From contig JAKOGI010000437.1 of assembly GCA_029747015.1 (NCBI GenBank), positions 271,001-335,000 of the forward strand: a DNA stretch of 64,000 nucleotides. The letters run 5' to 3'. Position numbers and translations under genes: made by a program. The notes beneath the pieces are model-generated. The model worked only from the letters and a program-made list of their open reading frames with translations, ran no database searches and was not told the DNA's origin. Positions within the stretch are counted from its first letter, which is position 1, and each line of letters opens with the position of its first letter. Source of the stretch: Carnegiea gigantea (Eukaryota > Streptophyta > Magnoliopsida > Caryophyllales > Cactaceae). Of the stretch, positions 1 through 12,162 are shown piece by piece.

Positions 1-60
1 CGGTACCGAATTTCAGATAATCGAATTTTCGCTTAACTGGTTTTGATCACCCCTACTATT
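1..60. mobile_element. Terminus of a small DNA transposon (partial)
   Basis: The first 60 bases contain the motif cgaattttcgcttaactgg and end in tgatcacccctacta. This resembles the ends of small plant non-autonomous elements rich in aaccgaa/ttcggtt words, such as the one near 8.0-8.4 kb. At about 61 the sequence switches to the tandem array unit, so the element seems to have replaced or interrupted the 5' part of the first unit. The other end is outside the window, so family and TSD cannot be checked. Confidence 0.3.
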
Positions 61-1433
61 GAGCCCTGTTAAAAATTCTCGGGACTGGCCACTAGCTTTT
101 TTGTGTGCTTTTTCTTTTGTATTTTTGGTGTTATTATTTATTTCATTTTTGGTGGCATGGGCCTTGTGTTTTAATTTGGGCCTCTACAAATACATATATG
201 GATTGCAATTAAAATTGCAATATTTTTCTTTTTTATTTGGTAATTTGTTAATGTGTAATAGTCTCTGCCGATTTATACCAATTTAATGCGGTCTAAATGC
301 AAACCTGGCCAACTGCTCTAACCTATGTCCAAACGGCTAGACTGATTGATCTATTGACCCACAACTCCCACCGAATCTAACTCCATGTCGTTTCCCTCAA
401 TGTTGCGACCCCCCATGAAAATGCTTGATAATGCAGAAAGCGAACCCCAATCTCTCCCTAAACAGGATGAGAGGTAGAGAATTTTTAGTGTTCATTGAAA
501 ACTTCGATAGAAAAATTTGAATTTGTTAGATTTTGGCTCTCAAAAGACCAAGCAGCTGAGAGAACAAGATACCAAAAGGCCAGGAGCGATCTATACAAGT
601 TTAAAATAATTCTTTGTATCAATGAGGGAAGAACACAAAATCCTTCCAGGAGAAGAAGGGTTCAAAAGCTGAAACAAAAGAATTAAGAAGTGTTTATATA
701 TGGAAGAAATGAGAACCAAAGATCAAAGCAAGAGAATCTTTCAAAAATACAAAGGTTAAGCGTAAGTGCAAAACCCGATTGTTAAAGGAACCCAAGATAT
801 CTCAGGAGGTGTGGGAGTTGGATAACATACATTTACGAGAACGTGGCTAGTAGAATAATGAGATTTTAGCTTTTTTTCAAAAACTGACTTACTTTGGTTG
901 AACTTAGTATATATAAGCTTATTTTGAACTTATTTATGAAATATATACTATGAGCTTCTTCTTAAAATCTCTAAACTTATTCAGAATTTATTTGCTAATT
1001 ATAAACTTATTCTGAGCTGAACATACTCTTGTAAGAATTAAGTTGAAAAGAATAAGGCTTTTAAACTGAACTTACTTATGAACTTATTCTAAATTTATTT
1101 GTTTAACATATTTTGAATTGAGCTTATTCGACGCAAAATAAGCTCAAGAGAATAGGATTGAAGCTTACCAAAATGATAGATTTGGCACTTACAACTAATA
1201 AACATTCGAAGATATGAGCAAATCAGTTGTATGATTGAGTAGTTTGTTATTTAATAATTTGTGTCGATCAGTTCTACCTCTGATGTCACATGCAACTATC
1301 AATATCTTTGAACTAGTTATAAAACTTTTCTTTTTTTGGGGAAAGAATAAAACTCTTATTTTTACCTCAGCAATTTTGAATAAGAAAGATCAATCGCAAT
1401 TGTTAGAATGTACTGTGTCCAGTCAACATCAAA

Positions 1434-2465
1434 GGGGATGTAGCTCAGATGGCAGAGCGCTTGCATGGGCGGAGCTACATCGGGGCAAGGGGGGTCAATT
1501 GACCCCTCAGCTTTTTAGGGAAAAAATTAAGTATGGGATATTTTTGTGGATAAACAAAATAGATATATATTAATTAGTTCACATACATTTTGCAAATGTG
1601 TGGCTAGTAGGATGGGTGGTTGCTCTTTACTTGTTTTAGGGGGTCATGGGTTCGACTTTCATCACTCTCCTTCTGCGGTGCCTTGTATGTTTTTTTTTTG
1701 AGTTTTACCCATTCATTTTCCCTAATTTCTGCCTCTCGACTTTCTAGTCTTGCTTTGCTTTCATCCTCAGACGCACTCTCTCTCTCTGCCCCGCCCACCG
1801 CCTATGCACTCTCTCTCTCACTCTCTGTAGTCTGCCCAACCCAGTCGCTGACCGGCCGCCAGGCCTGCCACTAGTGCCGCCACTTGTGCCAGCAGCCGCC
1901 TCCATTCCTCCTCGCCTCTCCTCCTAACTCCTAAGTCTCAAATTCCAATTTGAGGTAACTCTCAAAAATTCTCAATTTTTGTTTTTAATTATGTTATTTT
2001 GTAAATGATTATGTGTATTTTACTAATTTTAGTTAGATTTATGTTAAATAATTGATTAATTTAGTGAATTACTCACGATTCATGAATTGAAAAATGAGAA
2101 TTTTAACCTAATTGTCTTCTTAGTTGTTCTTGATTGAAGATTTAAAACTAGACTAATTTTGTTTGTAATTGCTTCTTTGTTTATGTTTAGTTTACTAATT
2201 TTTATTAAATTTGTGTTGAATAAGTGGTTAATTTAGAGATTTACTTATCAATTAAAAAATTAGGTTTTGCCTTTCTTGATTGAGAATTTAGAAATTAGAA
2301 TTGAGAAAATTTATTGGTTATTGTTTGTTTCTTTGTGTTAAATTTATTGACTTTAGGCAAATTTGTGTATTATTAATCTCGCCCCCCTTGCTTTGAATCC
2401 TGGTTCCACCCCTGAGCGCTTGCTTAGCATGCGAGAGGTATAGGGATTGATAGCCTGCATCTCCA
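1434..2465 (+). pseudogene. tRNA-Ala(AGC), split by a hAT insertion
   Basis: Joining 1434-1463 to 2423-2465 gives a 73-nt tRNA. It has acceptor stem ggggatg/catctcc, a D-arm A box tagctcagatgg, anticodon loop ttagcat (anticodon AGC) with a paired stem (cttgc/gcgag, one wobble), and discriminator A. The T arm is weakened: tagggattgatagcctg has a G-G opposition and attgata in place of the usual ttcgatt-type loop. A 951-bp transposon plus its 8-bp TSD sits at the 5' edge of the anticodon stem, so the gene cannot now give a tRNA. It is the best preserved of the three copies in the array. Confidence 0.9.
1464..2414. mobile_element. Non-autonomous hAT element, Tip100-like termini
   Basis: The element starts catgggcggagctac and ends ggttccacccctg, whose reverse complement is caggggtggaacc, giving imperfect inverted ends of the form CAKGGGYGGARCYA. 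It is flanked by a perfect 8-bp duplication agcgcttg (1456-1463 and 2415-2422). An 8-bp TSD and ends of CAGGGGCGGA type are known for the Tip100 branch of the hAT superfamily. Matching subterminal runs gcaagggggg and ccccccttgc lie inside both ends. The 951-bp body encodes no transposase, so mobility would have needed a helper. It landed inside a tRNA-Ala sequence. Confidence 0.88.
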
Positions 2466-3039
2466 CTTCTTGTCAACCTTTAAAGGGCTCATTTTTGCAT
2501 GGCATATTGACTTTATTATTATCTACATGACATTGACTATATGCTGGCTCAATGCATTGTAAAATTTAGAACTATTTGATCTATATTTTTATGGTTTATT
2601 TCAGGAAATAAATAGGATATTGTTGGATCAATTCGAGTGGTATTAGATCGATTCTACATGAAATTATAGTATCTACATACGATGTTAATTACTTAATCTA
2701 TATAAACTACGCGTTATATTTAGAAAAATAGTTTTTCATCCTTTCTTTAAAATGGCAAAACGGTATACATTAAGAGGGGGGGAAAGAAGATTTTCAGGTC
2801 CTGCGGTGTGAAAGGTCGAAGAGAAAGGGGTTTGATAGCAAGGCAACTAGGGTCTTTACTTTCACGAATGACTTTTGTGGAGATGGGCTGTCGAGCCATG
2901 CTAAAAATTCTAGGCATTGACCACTAGCTTTTGTGTGTATTTTTTTTCTTTTGTATTTTTGGTGTAATTGTTTATTTCATTTTTGATGTTGTGGCCTCGT
3001 AGTTTAATTTAGACCTCTACAAATATATTTATGAATTGC

Positions 3040-4250
3040 ACTTAAAAATGTAATATTTTTTTTTTTATTTAGAAATTTGCTAATGCGTAATAGTCTCTGG
3101 CGGGTCATGCCAATTTAATCTGGTTTAAATGCAAACCAGGTCAACTGGTGTAGCCTAGATCCAAACGGTCGGACTGATTGACCCACACCTCCAATCGGAT
3201 GGACCTCCGAATCAGTTCTCTTAACATTGTAACACCCCATGAAAAAGCTTGATAATGGAGAAAGCGAACCTCAATCTCTACCTAAATAGGATGAGAGGTA
3301 GAGAATTTTTACTATTTAATAAAAACTTCGACAGAAAAATTTGAATTTGTTAGATTTTGGCCCATGAAAGACCATGTAGCTGAGAGAACAAGATACCAAA
3401 GTGCCAGGAATAATCCAAGGAAGGTTAGAATAATTCTTTGCATCAATGAGGGTGGAATACAAAATCCTTTAAGGAGAAGACGGGTTCAGAAACTGAAATA
3501 ACAGAATCAAGAAGTGTTTATGTGGGGAAGAAACGAGAACTAAAGATCAAAGTAAGAGAATCTTTTAGAAAATACAAAGGTTAAACTTAAGTGTAAAGCC
3601 AGAAGGCTAAAGGAACAGAAGATACCTTAGGAGGTGTAGGAGTTGAAATATCTTTCTCTTTATTTGGTAATTTGTTAATACGTAATAGTCTCTACTGAGT
3701 CGTGATAATTTAATCTGATTTAAATACAAACCGGATCAATTGCTTTAACCTAGGTCCAAACAGTCCGGCTAATTGATTCACACCTTCAACCAGATGAGGA
3801 TGGAATGCAAAATCCTTTAAGGAGAAGATGGGTTTAGAAGCTGAAACAAAAGAATCAAGAGGTGTTTATGTGTGGAAGGAAGGAGAACTAAAGATCAAAG
3901 TAAGAGAATCCTTTGGAGAAAACAAAGATTAAACCCGAGTGTAAAGGCTAGAAGGTTAAAGGAACTAAAGATAACTCAGGAGGAGTGGGAGTTGGGAGAC
4001 ATACATTTCCGAGAGAGTGATTAGAAGGATTATGAGATTCGAGCTTGTTTTTTTAACTGACTTTATTTTGGACTGAACTTAGTATATATGAGCTTATTTT
4101 GAACTTATTTATGAACTATGTATTATGAACTTATTGTTAAAATTTCTAAACTTATTCAAGATTTATTTTCTGATTATAAACTTATTCTGAATTGAACATG
4201 ATCTTGCAAGAATTAAGTTGAAAAGAATAAGGCTTTTAGACTGAACTTAC
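3040..4250. repeat. Internal partial duplication within array unit 2
   Basis: The landmark ggtaatttgttaatacgtaa occurs at about 3665 in addition to its normal unit-2 place near 3066. The following text (cggaccaattg-type words, aatcctttaaggagaaga, caaagattaaac) also recurs, giving a direct repeat spaced by about 600 bp. A second short duplication lies at about 4740-4960 (tatgctcgctcaatgtgttgtaaaattt, compared with a copy about 125 bp downstream). Both explain why unit 2 is longer than units 1 and 3. Confidence 0.6.
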
Positions 4251-4605
4251 TTATGAACTTATTCTAAATTTATTTGTTCAACATATTTTGAATTGAGCTT
4301 ATTCTACACAAAATAAGCTCAAGAGAATAGGATCGAAGCTTACCAAAATGATAGATTTGGCACTTACAACTAATAAATATTTGAAGGTCTGACCAAACTA
4401 ATGCTAGAGTGGTTTGTTTTTTAATAATTTATCTCGATCAGTTCTACCTTTGATGTTACATTTAGCTATCAATATCTTTGAACTAGCTATAAAACTTTTT
4501 TCTTTTTTTTGGGGAAAGAATAAAACTCTTATCTTTACCTTAGCAATTCTGAATTAAGAAAATTAGCAGCCTAAGATGGAATATATTGTGTCAATCAACA
4601 TCAAA

Positions 4606-4678
4606 GGGGATGTAGCTTAGATGATAGAGCGCTCGTTTAGCATGTAAGAGTTATGAGGATCGATATGCCACATCTCCA
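4606..4678 (+). pseudogene. tRNA-Ala(AGC)-like relic, array unit 2
   Basis: This is a contiguous 73-mer with an intact acceptor stem (ggggatg/catctcc) and anticodon loop ttagcat (AGC). The anticodon stem ctcgt/gtaag has a C-A mismatch and wobbles, and the T stem tgagg/tgcca has at least two mismatches. The A box tagcttagatga is one or two changes from consensus. It is probably a dead copy, although the acceptor stem is perfect. Confidence 0.85.
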
Positions 4679-6578
4679 CTTCTTGTCAATTTTTAAAGTA
4701 CTCATTTTTGCATGGCATATTGACTTTATTATTATGTACATGACATTGACTGTATGCTCGCTCAATGTGTTGTAAAATTTAAAACTATTTATTCTATATT
4801 TTTTATAGCTTATTTCTAAAAATAGGATAATGTTGGATCAATTAGAGTGGTGTTAGATCGAATTGAGTATATGCTGGCTCAATGTATTGTAAAATTTTAA
4901 ACTATTTAATATATATTTTGTTATGGTTTATTTTCAGGAAATAAATAGGATAATGTTGGATCAATTCCAGTGATGTTAAATCGATTCCACATGAAGTTAT
5001 AGTATTTATATACTATTTTAATTAATTAATCTATATATACTATGCGTTATATTTAGAAAAATAGTTTTTCATCCCTTCTTTAAAATGACAAAACGGTAGA
5101 CATTGAGAGGGGGAGAAAGAAGATCTTCAGGACCCACCGCGTGAAAGGTCAAAGAAAAAGAGGTTAGATAGCAAGGCAAGTAGGGCCTCTACTTTTGCTA
5201 AAAACTTCTGTGGAGATGGGCTGTCGAACCATGCTGAAAATTTTAGATATTGACCACTAGTTTTTGTGTGTATTTTTTCTATTGTATTTTTGGTGTAATT
5301 TTTTTATTTCATTTTTGGTGGTTTTGGGCCTTGTGCTTTAATTTGGGCCTCTAAAAATATATATATGAACTGAAATTAAAAATTTAATATTTTTCTTCTT
5401 TATTTGGTAATTTGTTAATGCGTAATAGTCTCTACCGAGTCATGCCAATTTAATCCAATTTAAATGCAAACTGGATCAATTGGTCTAACCTAGGCCCAAA
5501 TAGCCCGGCTGATTGAGTCACAACTTCAACCAGATTGACCTTCGAATCAATTCTCGTAACATTGCAACCCCCATGAAAAAAGGTTGATAATGGAGAAACC
5601 GAACCACAATCTCTACCTAAACAGGATGAGAGGTAGAGAGTTTTTTACTATTCATTGAAAACTTTTATCAAAAAATTTGAATTTGTTAGATTTTGACTCT
5701 GGAAAGACCACACAAGTGAGAGAACAAGATGCCAAAAGGCCAGGAATAATTCAAGGAAGGTTAAAATAATTATTTGCATCAATGAGGGCGGAATACAAAT
5801 TCCTTTAAGGAGAAGATGGGTTCAGAAGCTAAAACAAAAGAATCAAGAAGTGTTTATGTGTAGAAGAAACGAGAACTACATATCAAAATAAGAGAATTTT
5901 TCGGAAAATACAAAGGTTAAACCTGAGTGTAAAGGCCAGTAGGTTAAAGGAACTAAAGATACCACAGGAGGTGTGAGAGTTGGGAGACATACATGTATGA
6001 GAGAGTGACCAGAAGGATTATGAGATTTGAGCTTTTTTTCTTGACTGACTTTATTTTGGGATGAATTTAGTATATATGAGCTTATTTTGAACTTATTTAT
6101 GAAATATATATTATGAACTTGCTGTTAAAATTTCTAAACTTATTCTGGATTTATTTGTTGATTATAAACTTATTCTGAACTGAACATACTCTTGCAAGAA
6201 TTAAGTTGAAAAGAATAAGGCTTTTAAATTGAACTTACTTGTGAACTTATTCTAAATTTATTTGTTCAACATATTTTGAATCGAACTTATTCTACGCAAA
6301 AAAAGCTCAGGAGAATAGGATCGAAGCTTACTAAAATGGTAAATGCGGCACTTACAACTAATAAATATTGGAATGTTTGTATGATACAGTGGCTTGTTTT
6401 TAAATAATTTATCTAGATCAGTTCTATCTCTGATGTTACATTTAACTATTAATATCTTTGAACTAGTTATAAAACTTTTCATTTTTGGGGGAAAGAATAA
6501 AACTCTTATCTTTACCTTAGCAATTCTAAATAAGAAAGGCCAACAGGATATAATGTATAGTGGCCAATCAACATCAAA

Positions 6579-6651
6579 GGGGACATGGGTCAGATGGTAG
6601 AGTGCTTGCTTAGCATGCGTGAGGTGTGGGGATCAATACCTTGCAGCCCCA
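6579..6651 (+). pseudogene. tRNA-Ala(AGC)-like relic, array unit 3
   Basis: This 73-mer aligns end to end with the other two copies. The anticodon loop region gcttgcttagcatgcg is conserved, but the acceptor ends are ggggaca and agcccc, which no longer pair fully, and the A box is catgggtcagatgg. It is the most decayed of the three and is judged a pseudogene. Confidence 0.85.
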
Positions 6652-6930
6652 CCTCCTTCCAGATTTTAAAGGGCTCATTTTTGCATGGCATATTGGCTTT
6701 GTTATTATGTACATGACATTGATTATATGCTTGCTCAATGTCTTATGAAATTTAAAACTGTTTAATCTATATTTTTTATAGTTTATTTTCAGAAAATAAA
6801 TAAAATAATGTTGGATTAATTCGAGTAGTGTTAGATCGATTCTACATGAATTTATATTATCCACATACTTTGGTAATTAATTAATCTATATATACTACGC
6901 GTTATATTTAAAAAAATGGTAGCTTCTTTC

Positions 6931-7667
6931 ATACTCCTTAGAAGAATACCTTGTTCTATATTGTGTGTCACACTTGCGTTCTTGTCAATTTGTTAATGTA
7001 ATGTAAAACCTTTCCGTTGTTGCCATGAAATCGCAAGAAAGTGACCAATTCGCTAATTATAACCACTTTACACCTTTGTGTCGCGCCTCCAAATTTGTTC
7101 GGAGCATCCCTGTATTGAGCTTTCATCCAAATGGTTGTCACTTGTCAGTAAGGGATGTGAAAAGAGAATCCAATAAATCAAGGTCTGTAATTGACCAAAT
7201 TCAGGTGAAGTATCACTTATAAATAAACCAGAAATAAAGAGACTAAAGAGTTGCTTATGAAACTTAGATCGTTAAATATCATTTTAATTGTTAGGATGTT
7301 AGTTCCTCACATATGCAACTTTTACAATGGATATCAAATGTAAGTGTATGTATATGTGCGTGTGAGTTTGTCTTATTTGTGACATCGTGCTTTCCTCTAA
7401 TATTTATTTATTGTTATGGCTTGCTAGCTTTTGTTGTTTTGCCTTTAGCTCCCTTCGGTACCAATGGTTCTTTTAAAATCCAAAATGTTTTCTCAAATTC
7501 TTTTGTGAGTTTATTAGAGTCAACCTTTTTGTGCATAATAATATCTACCAATGTAAGGCTGCTTATATTTGATCTTCCAAAACCCTGCGGAAAGCAGGAC
7601 CCTACACTAAATGTTGTTGTTGTCGTGGTTTGTGTGTGTATATATAGAGAGAGGGGGGGAGGAAGGG

Positions 7668-7669
<2 letters not shown>
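6931..7669. other. AT-rich spacer, nothing recognised
   Basis: The tandem array ends near 6930. Open frames here (for example 7025-7222) have no recognisable domain and the composition is that of ordinary AT-rich intergenic DNA. Confidence 0.5.

Positions 7670-7718
<49 letters not shown>
7670..7718. repeat. (AT)n microsatellite, about 49 bp
   Basis: An uninterrupted run of alternating A and T follows a purine-rich stretch of gagaga and ggggg runs. Open frames through it on both strands encode only Tyr-Ile repeats and are artefacts. Confidence 0.97.
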
Positions 7719-7721
<3 letters not shown>

Positions 7722-7987
7722 AAGGATTGGATAATTACATTGGAAAAGGATGGCTAGGGGGAAGGCAACTAATGATAATCTCATTTGAAAGGGAAAGCCA
7801 ATAAAAATGAGTAGTGGTCATCTTAAGTCAAAAAGCGCCCAATTTAATTGTTTTTGTTTGGACAGGGAGTCAACTAACATTATGATGCTGCTTAAGCTCA
7901 GCTTAACAATGCATAAATACCCACAAGCCCCACCAATTCCGCGTACAGGGAGCATAGTTTGCTAATTTTGTTTAATTAGTGGCAGAC

Positions 7988-8433
7988 AGGGCGTGTTTAA
8001 AAAAAATCGAAACCAAAAATCAAATCGAAAAATTGAAAAATCGAACTGAAAAATCAGTTATCCAACAAATTTTCTAAAAAATGGTTCGGTTAACTCAAGC
8101 AAAAAAATTTTCGATTTTTGGTTCAGTTATGGTTCGGATAGTTCTGTTAATTAAAGTCGAAATTAATTTTTTTAAAAAATTTAAACATAAAAAATGAAAA
8201 AAATTCAATAAGAAAGTGCACTTTTTTTATTATTTGCGAGCAGCTAACCGGTAACCAAACCGAAAAACCGAGTAACCGATTTTTTGATTTGATGACTGTT
8301 CGGGTTTTGGATGAGCCGAATTTTCGGTTAATCGATTTGATTAACTGAAATGTTCGGTCTGATTACAGTTTGAAATTTTCTTGCACCGAATCGTTAACTG
8401 AAAAAACTCCAATTAAACAATTTTGCTCGCCTA
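7988..8433. mobile_element. MITE-like element with aaccgaa/ttcggtt inverted words
   Basis: The 5' side reads agggcgtgtttaaaa and the 3' side ttttgctcgccta. The reverse complement of the latter, taggcgagcaaaa, partly matches the former. Between them are many inverted copies of aaccgaa/ttcggtt-type words, so the strand could fold on itself. No clean target-site duplication was found, so borders and superfamily are uncertain. Confidence 0.4.
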
Positions 8434-8466
8434 TAGACTGTCAGCTCTTTTCATAATTTAGTTCTG

Positions 8467-9170
8467 GCAAATTGGATTCACCTCTCGTAACCCCTTTATC
8501 TAACCTTAACTGCTGCGCATGCATGGGTGGGGATTAATGCACAGCTTTTCAGATATTGCAAAAGATTCTGTTTTGTTATTTCTTCTCCTGGGTGAATAAC
8601 CTTTTTACTTGTTAAGCACGATAAGGTTTATGGCTTTTTCCTTTATATGTATATATTATATATAGTGAGTTTCCCTCTTCTATTCATTGTGCACATGATT
8701 ATGAGATGACATTTGAGATAACATTAATAGGTTTGAATGCAGTGTATGACTAGAATTCTTTCCACATTTAAAAATGAAATTTACTTAGCCAGTATCAGGT
8801 TTCACAACAAAATAATCAAAAAGTTGAGATGTTCAACTGAAAAAATGAAACACAGTAGAGCTGGGAAATGGGTCGGGTAGGGTTGACCCATTATTAAACG
8901 GGTCAATTTCGTGTCAGTGTTAAAAATAGCCTAGATTTGTCTTACATTGAAAAATAACGTGTTTTCATGCTAAACGGTCTAATCGTGTCGACTTCGGATC
9001 GAAATCGGTTTGGTCCGAGTCGGGTTCGGGTTTCTCTCAATAACTTCGGGTCGAATTCGTGTCGTGTTATCATGTCGAGTAAGACATTCCCAGCTCTAAA
9101 ACAAAGCGATCAGACACTCAGTAAACTTCAAATGACGGACCTGTGGATTCATTGTTTCCTCTTTTAGCTG
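8467..9170. repeat. Duplicated segment, copy 1 (interrupted by a MITE)
   Basis: 8467-8855 matches 9571-9931. Shared landmarks in order are gcaaattggatt, aactgcgcatgc, gggattaatgcac, ttttcagatatt, gtgaataacctttttactt, tattcatt, tgagatgacac/t and gaaatttacttagc. After the inserted MITE, 9099-9170 matches 13780-13850 (tcaga, taaac, cttgtgg/cctgtgg, tttcctcttt, agct). The two parts together are about 460 bp. Confidence 0.8.
8856..9098. mobile_element. 243-bp hAT MITE
   Basis: Inverted termini tagagctgggaaatg (8856-8870) and cattcccagctcta (9085-9098) start with TAGAG, consistent with the hAT terminal consensus. Flanking 8-bp repeats are aaacacag (8848-8855) and aaacaaag (9099-9106), identical at 7 of 8 positions. 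There is no coding capacity. The interior has repeated gggtc/gacc words (gggtcgggt, ttgaccca, gtcgggttcggg), giving potential internal pairing. Confidence 0.82.
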
Positions 9171-9183
9171 CTTATATATGTTC

Positions 9184-9570
9184 ACCTTGTGGACTCTATG
9201 TTACAGTTGCACAACTTTGCTTATACGATTTTCGTTACCAAGGAGGCTTTCCTCGGTTTCCTTTGGCTTCAAAAACACTTGAACTCTGGGGGAAGATAGG
9301 TTATCGTTGTTACATTGCACAACTCGCTGCGAAATTAGTAAATTTGATCCTACTGTCCGATTCCAAACCAACTCCAACATCAATTCTTCTCCTCTCTGAT
9401 AAGAACTCGTGTCAATTGGTTTGATTTTAACAGTAATATGACTCATACAACTAGTCCTACACCTCAATGTACTTCCGTTTCATGAGCAAGTCATAAAATG
9501 ACTTGGTTAGGGAGAGGAATTCATCCTGTTTTAACTTCATTAGCACATCCATAAGACATGGTCAAAGTGG
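9184..9570. other. Spacer between the two duplicated segments
   Basis: Overlapping short frames exist on both strands (for example 9143-9424), but no domain is recognised and codon composition is unremarkable. Confidence 0.45.
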
Positions 9571-9931
9571 GCAAATTGGATTAATCTTTCTGTAACCTTA
9601 GTAACTGCGCATGCTGGGTAGGGATTAATGCACTTCTTTTCAGATATTTCACAAGGTTATGTTTATTTTTTTCCCCCTTGGTGAATAACCTTTTTACTTA
9701 TTAGGCATCATAAGGTAATTGGCTTTTGAATTACCTTCGTAATATATGGCGAGTTACCCCTTACTATTCATTATGCATGTGAGTATGAGATGACACTCAG
9801 GATATTGATTTGTCTAAAGTGCATCAGCGAAATTGTTTTAAAACTTTAAAATGAAATTTACTTAGCTAGTCTCTAATTTCACCACGAAATAATAAAAAAA
9901 TTTGGAATGCTTAATCAAAAAATAAAACAAA

Positions 9932-10512
9932 TGTTGAAGTAATTTCCATAAAAAAAAATGAAAATTTAATAAAATAATTACTTCCATGAAAATGGTTGTG
10001 GAGAGATTTTTTGAATTATGCCTAAATAATTATCAATTAATTTGATTAATTATTTATAAAGAGGTACAAGTTAATTAGTTTGGATGATTAACTAACTTAT
10101 ACCTTTTAATAAAAGGGTGTATTTATGACGAGACATGTCCATGTTGAAGTGGTATTTTTGAAAGGATGATATCTTTTCATGAAGATGTATGAATATCTCT
10201 ATAAATATGTGACATTGTAGCATGTGAATGGGATGCCTTGATGGGCGTGATCAAGAGAGTTACACGAACACCACAATCCCTTGAATTTCTGTCATATCTT
10301 GGATACTTAGGGTCCTATCTTCGTGAGTGCAACACACAGATAGGGGAGACTTCTTAGTATCTCAAAGACCTATTCTGGCAGCCCTATTGCATGCGAAGAC
10401 GAATAGAGTCTTTAGAAAAAGAGTAATTACACCTGTCTAGAGGCCTCAGTTAATTTGACACTGAGTTTGTCTGAGACAAACTGATGTACGTAACTGAATT
10501 TTTACACCAATA
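9932..10512 (+). repeat. 5' LTR of the non-coding element
   Basis: It starts tgttgaagtaattt and ends tttttacaccaata. It shares with the 3' LTR long near-identical stretches, including tatgaatatctctataaata and cacaatcccttgaatttctg. The region around tctataaatatgtgac carries a TATA-like box, plausible for an LTR promoter. Confidence 0.8.
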
Positions 10513-12058
10513 AGTTAAAGACTCCATTTCGTCTGATATAAAGAAGCCGATTATTTATGTGTCAATTGAGGGTTTGACGGAGATAAAGAAATGATTGTAA
10601 AAGGCATGCAATGATTGTGGTGTGTTTTTATACTAGTATTCTCTTGATGAAATCAACAATAATGTTGATTTGTTCATACAACAACATAATGTTTATAGCC
10701 TAAAATTGTTGTATGTAATTATTAATTATGAGATCTAGAGAGATCTATAATCATGTTTATAATTTTATGGCGAGAATTTAATATAAATATGATATCAAAT
10801 GCATTATATTATAGCCTCGAATAGATAAATTGCTTTCGAGAAGTCCATGAACTTACACAGTTTAAGTTGGATATGGCAATGGTTATAACATGACAATTAT
10901 TTCCTCATAATCAAGTGTGCATACAATCGTTTATTTTACGCCTTGGCTATTGAAGGGATTCTCACATAGACGTCACAATTAGACGAGTGGATGCAACATG
11001 TTAATTAAGAGATAAGTGGTTCTCTTTTTTGCTTTCACTTTTCCTCTTTTGCATTTGTCTCAAATACAATGCATTTGATTAATGTTCTAGAGATAGTAGA
11101 CAAGTTCAAGTTGATTAACCACTCATCATGCATGTCGGTTTGTGCGAAGTCATGAGTGGCTTTGATTGAAAACATTAGGCTTTTTATGATCTGCTAGTAA
11201 GAATTAAATTATTAATTAATTAATTAATTAATTCACAAATGATGGTTAGCTTTTGTTGGCAACAGAATATGTGCATATGAATTAATGTTAATTTAATTGA
11301 ACTAAATAAACATGCTATAGATTGCAACGATATGTGTTCATTGATATTTTATATCATGCATGTAATTAGATTGATCATGTTTGTTGAACGTTGATTTATC
11401 ATGATGATCCCAAAAGGTTTAATTCTCATGGGATTATGGACATATGTCTTTCATACGTTATTTTCTTGTGCTCTCTTGCATATTAAGAAAATAAATGTCC
11501 ATGTATTTTATTGAACATTGAAATCTTTTTGGCAATATTCATTTGATAAATCTATGATTAATAAAATATGGTTTATGGATCGATATTTAATGGGAATGTA
11601 AGAATAAATGATTCATCCTACATAAAAATAAATGTCAAACATGATTTATTTATTTCTATGTAATTCCAATTTGCTAAAAGTATAAGTCCATGGATGTTTT
11701 GGTTGGACTTGTTAATGCATAGTTTAGCATGGTTTCTAATATCTATGTTTTTGTTCTGGACATTTAGATGTTATCTACTCCAATTTTGAAAATTGGAATT
11801 GGAAAAAATAACTATTTCATCGTTGACGAAAATAAATGTGGTGTTTCATTTATTTTCAAGGGTTATAGTATACTCAAATATGAAAGTCTATATAATGGAC
11901 TTGTTGAAATATTTTAGTATAGCTAGGGGAAGTCCATATGTATAAATTTTGTTATTTGACTTGTTTATGACCATGCCGGGATACTTTCAATATAGTCATA
12001 GGAGAATTAAAGATAGATATGGATGGAATGTAAATGTGTAAGTATTTGCATTAGTCCA

Positions 12059-12162
<104 letters not shown>

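Larger units (their letters stand above)
61..6930. repeat. Three diverged tandem units of about 1.9 kb, each with a tRNA-Ala relic
   Basis: Homologous unit starts lie at 61, 2893 and 5226 (gagccctgtt/gagccatgct/gaaccatgct, then ttgaccactag-like text). Landmarks recur in the same order in each unit: ggtaatttgttaatgcgtaa, an aacttattct-rich stretch, a tRNA-Ala-like 73-mer, and a tail ending in acgcgttatattta-like text. Unit 1 is lengthened by a 951-bp hAT insertion. Unit 2 is lengthened by internal duplications. Without the hAT element and its TSD, unit 1 is about 1.87 kb. No open frame of convincing length or composition is present, so the unit looks like a non-coding duplicated segment rather than a gene. 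Confidence 0.8.

Noticed and set aside
59..286. 75-codon frame with a hydrophobic stretch at the window start
   Set aside because: It lies in the non-coding tandem unit; the homologous places in units 2 and 3 do not keep the frame.
1235..1573. 112-codon frame running through the tRNA-Ala sequence
   Set aside because: It crosses a tRNA gene body and a transposon junction, so it is a chance frame.
1604..1874. Overlapping frames on both strands rich in Ser, Leu, Glu and Arg
   Set aside because: They arise from the CT-rich interior of the hAT element.
7313..7804. 163-codon frame with signal-like N-terminus
   Set aside because: It reads through the (AT)n microsatellite and has no recognisable domain.
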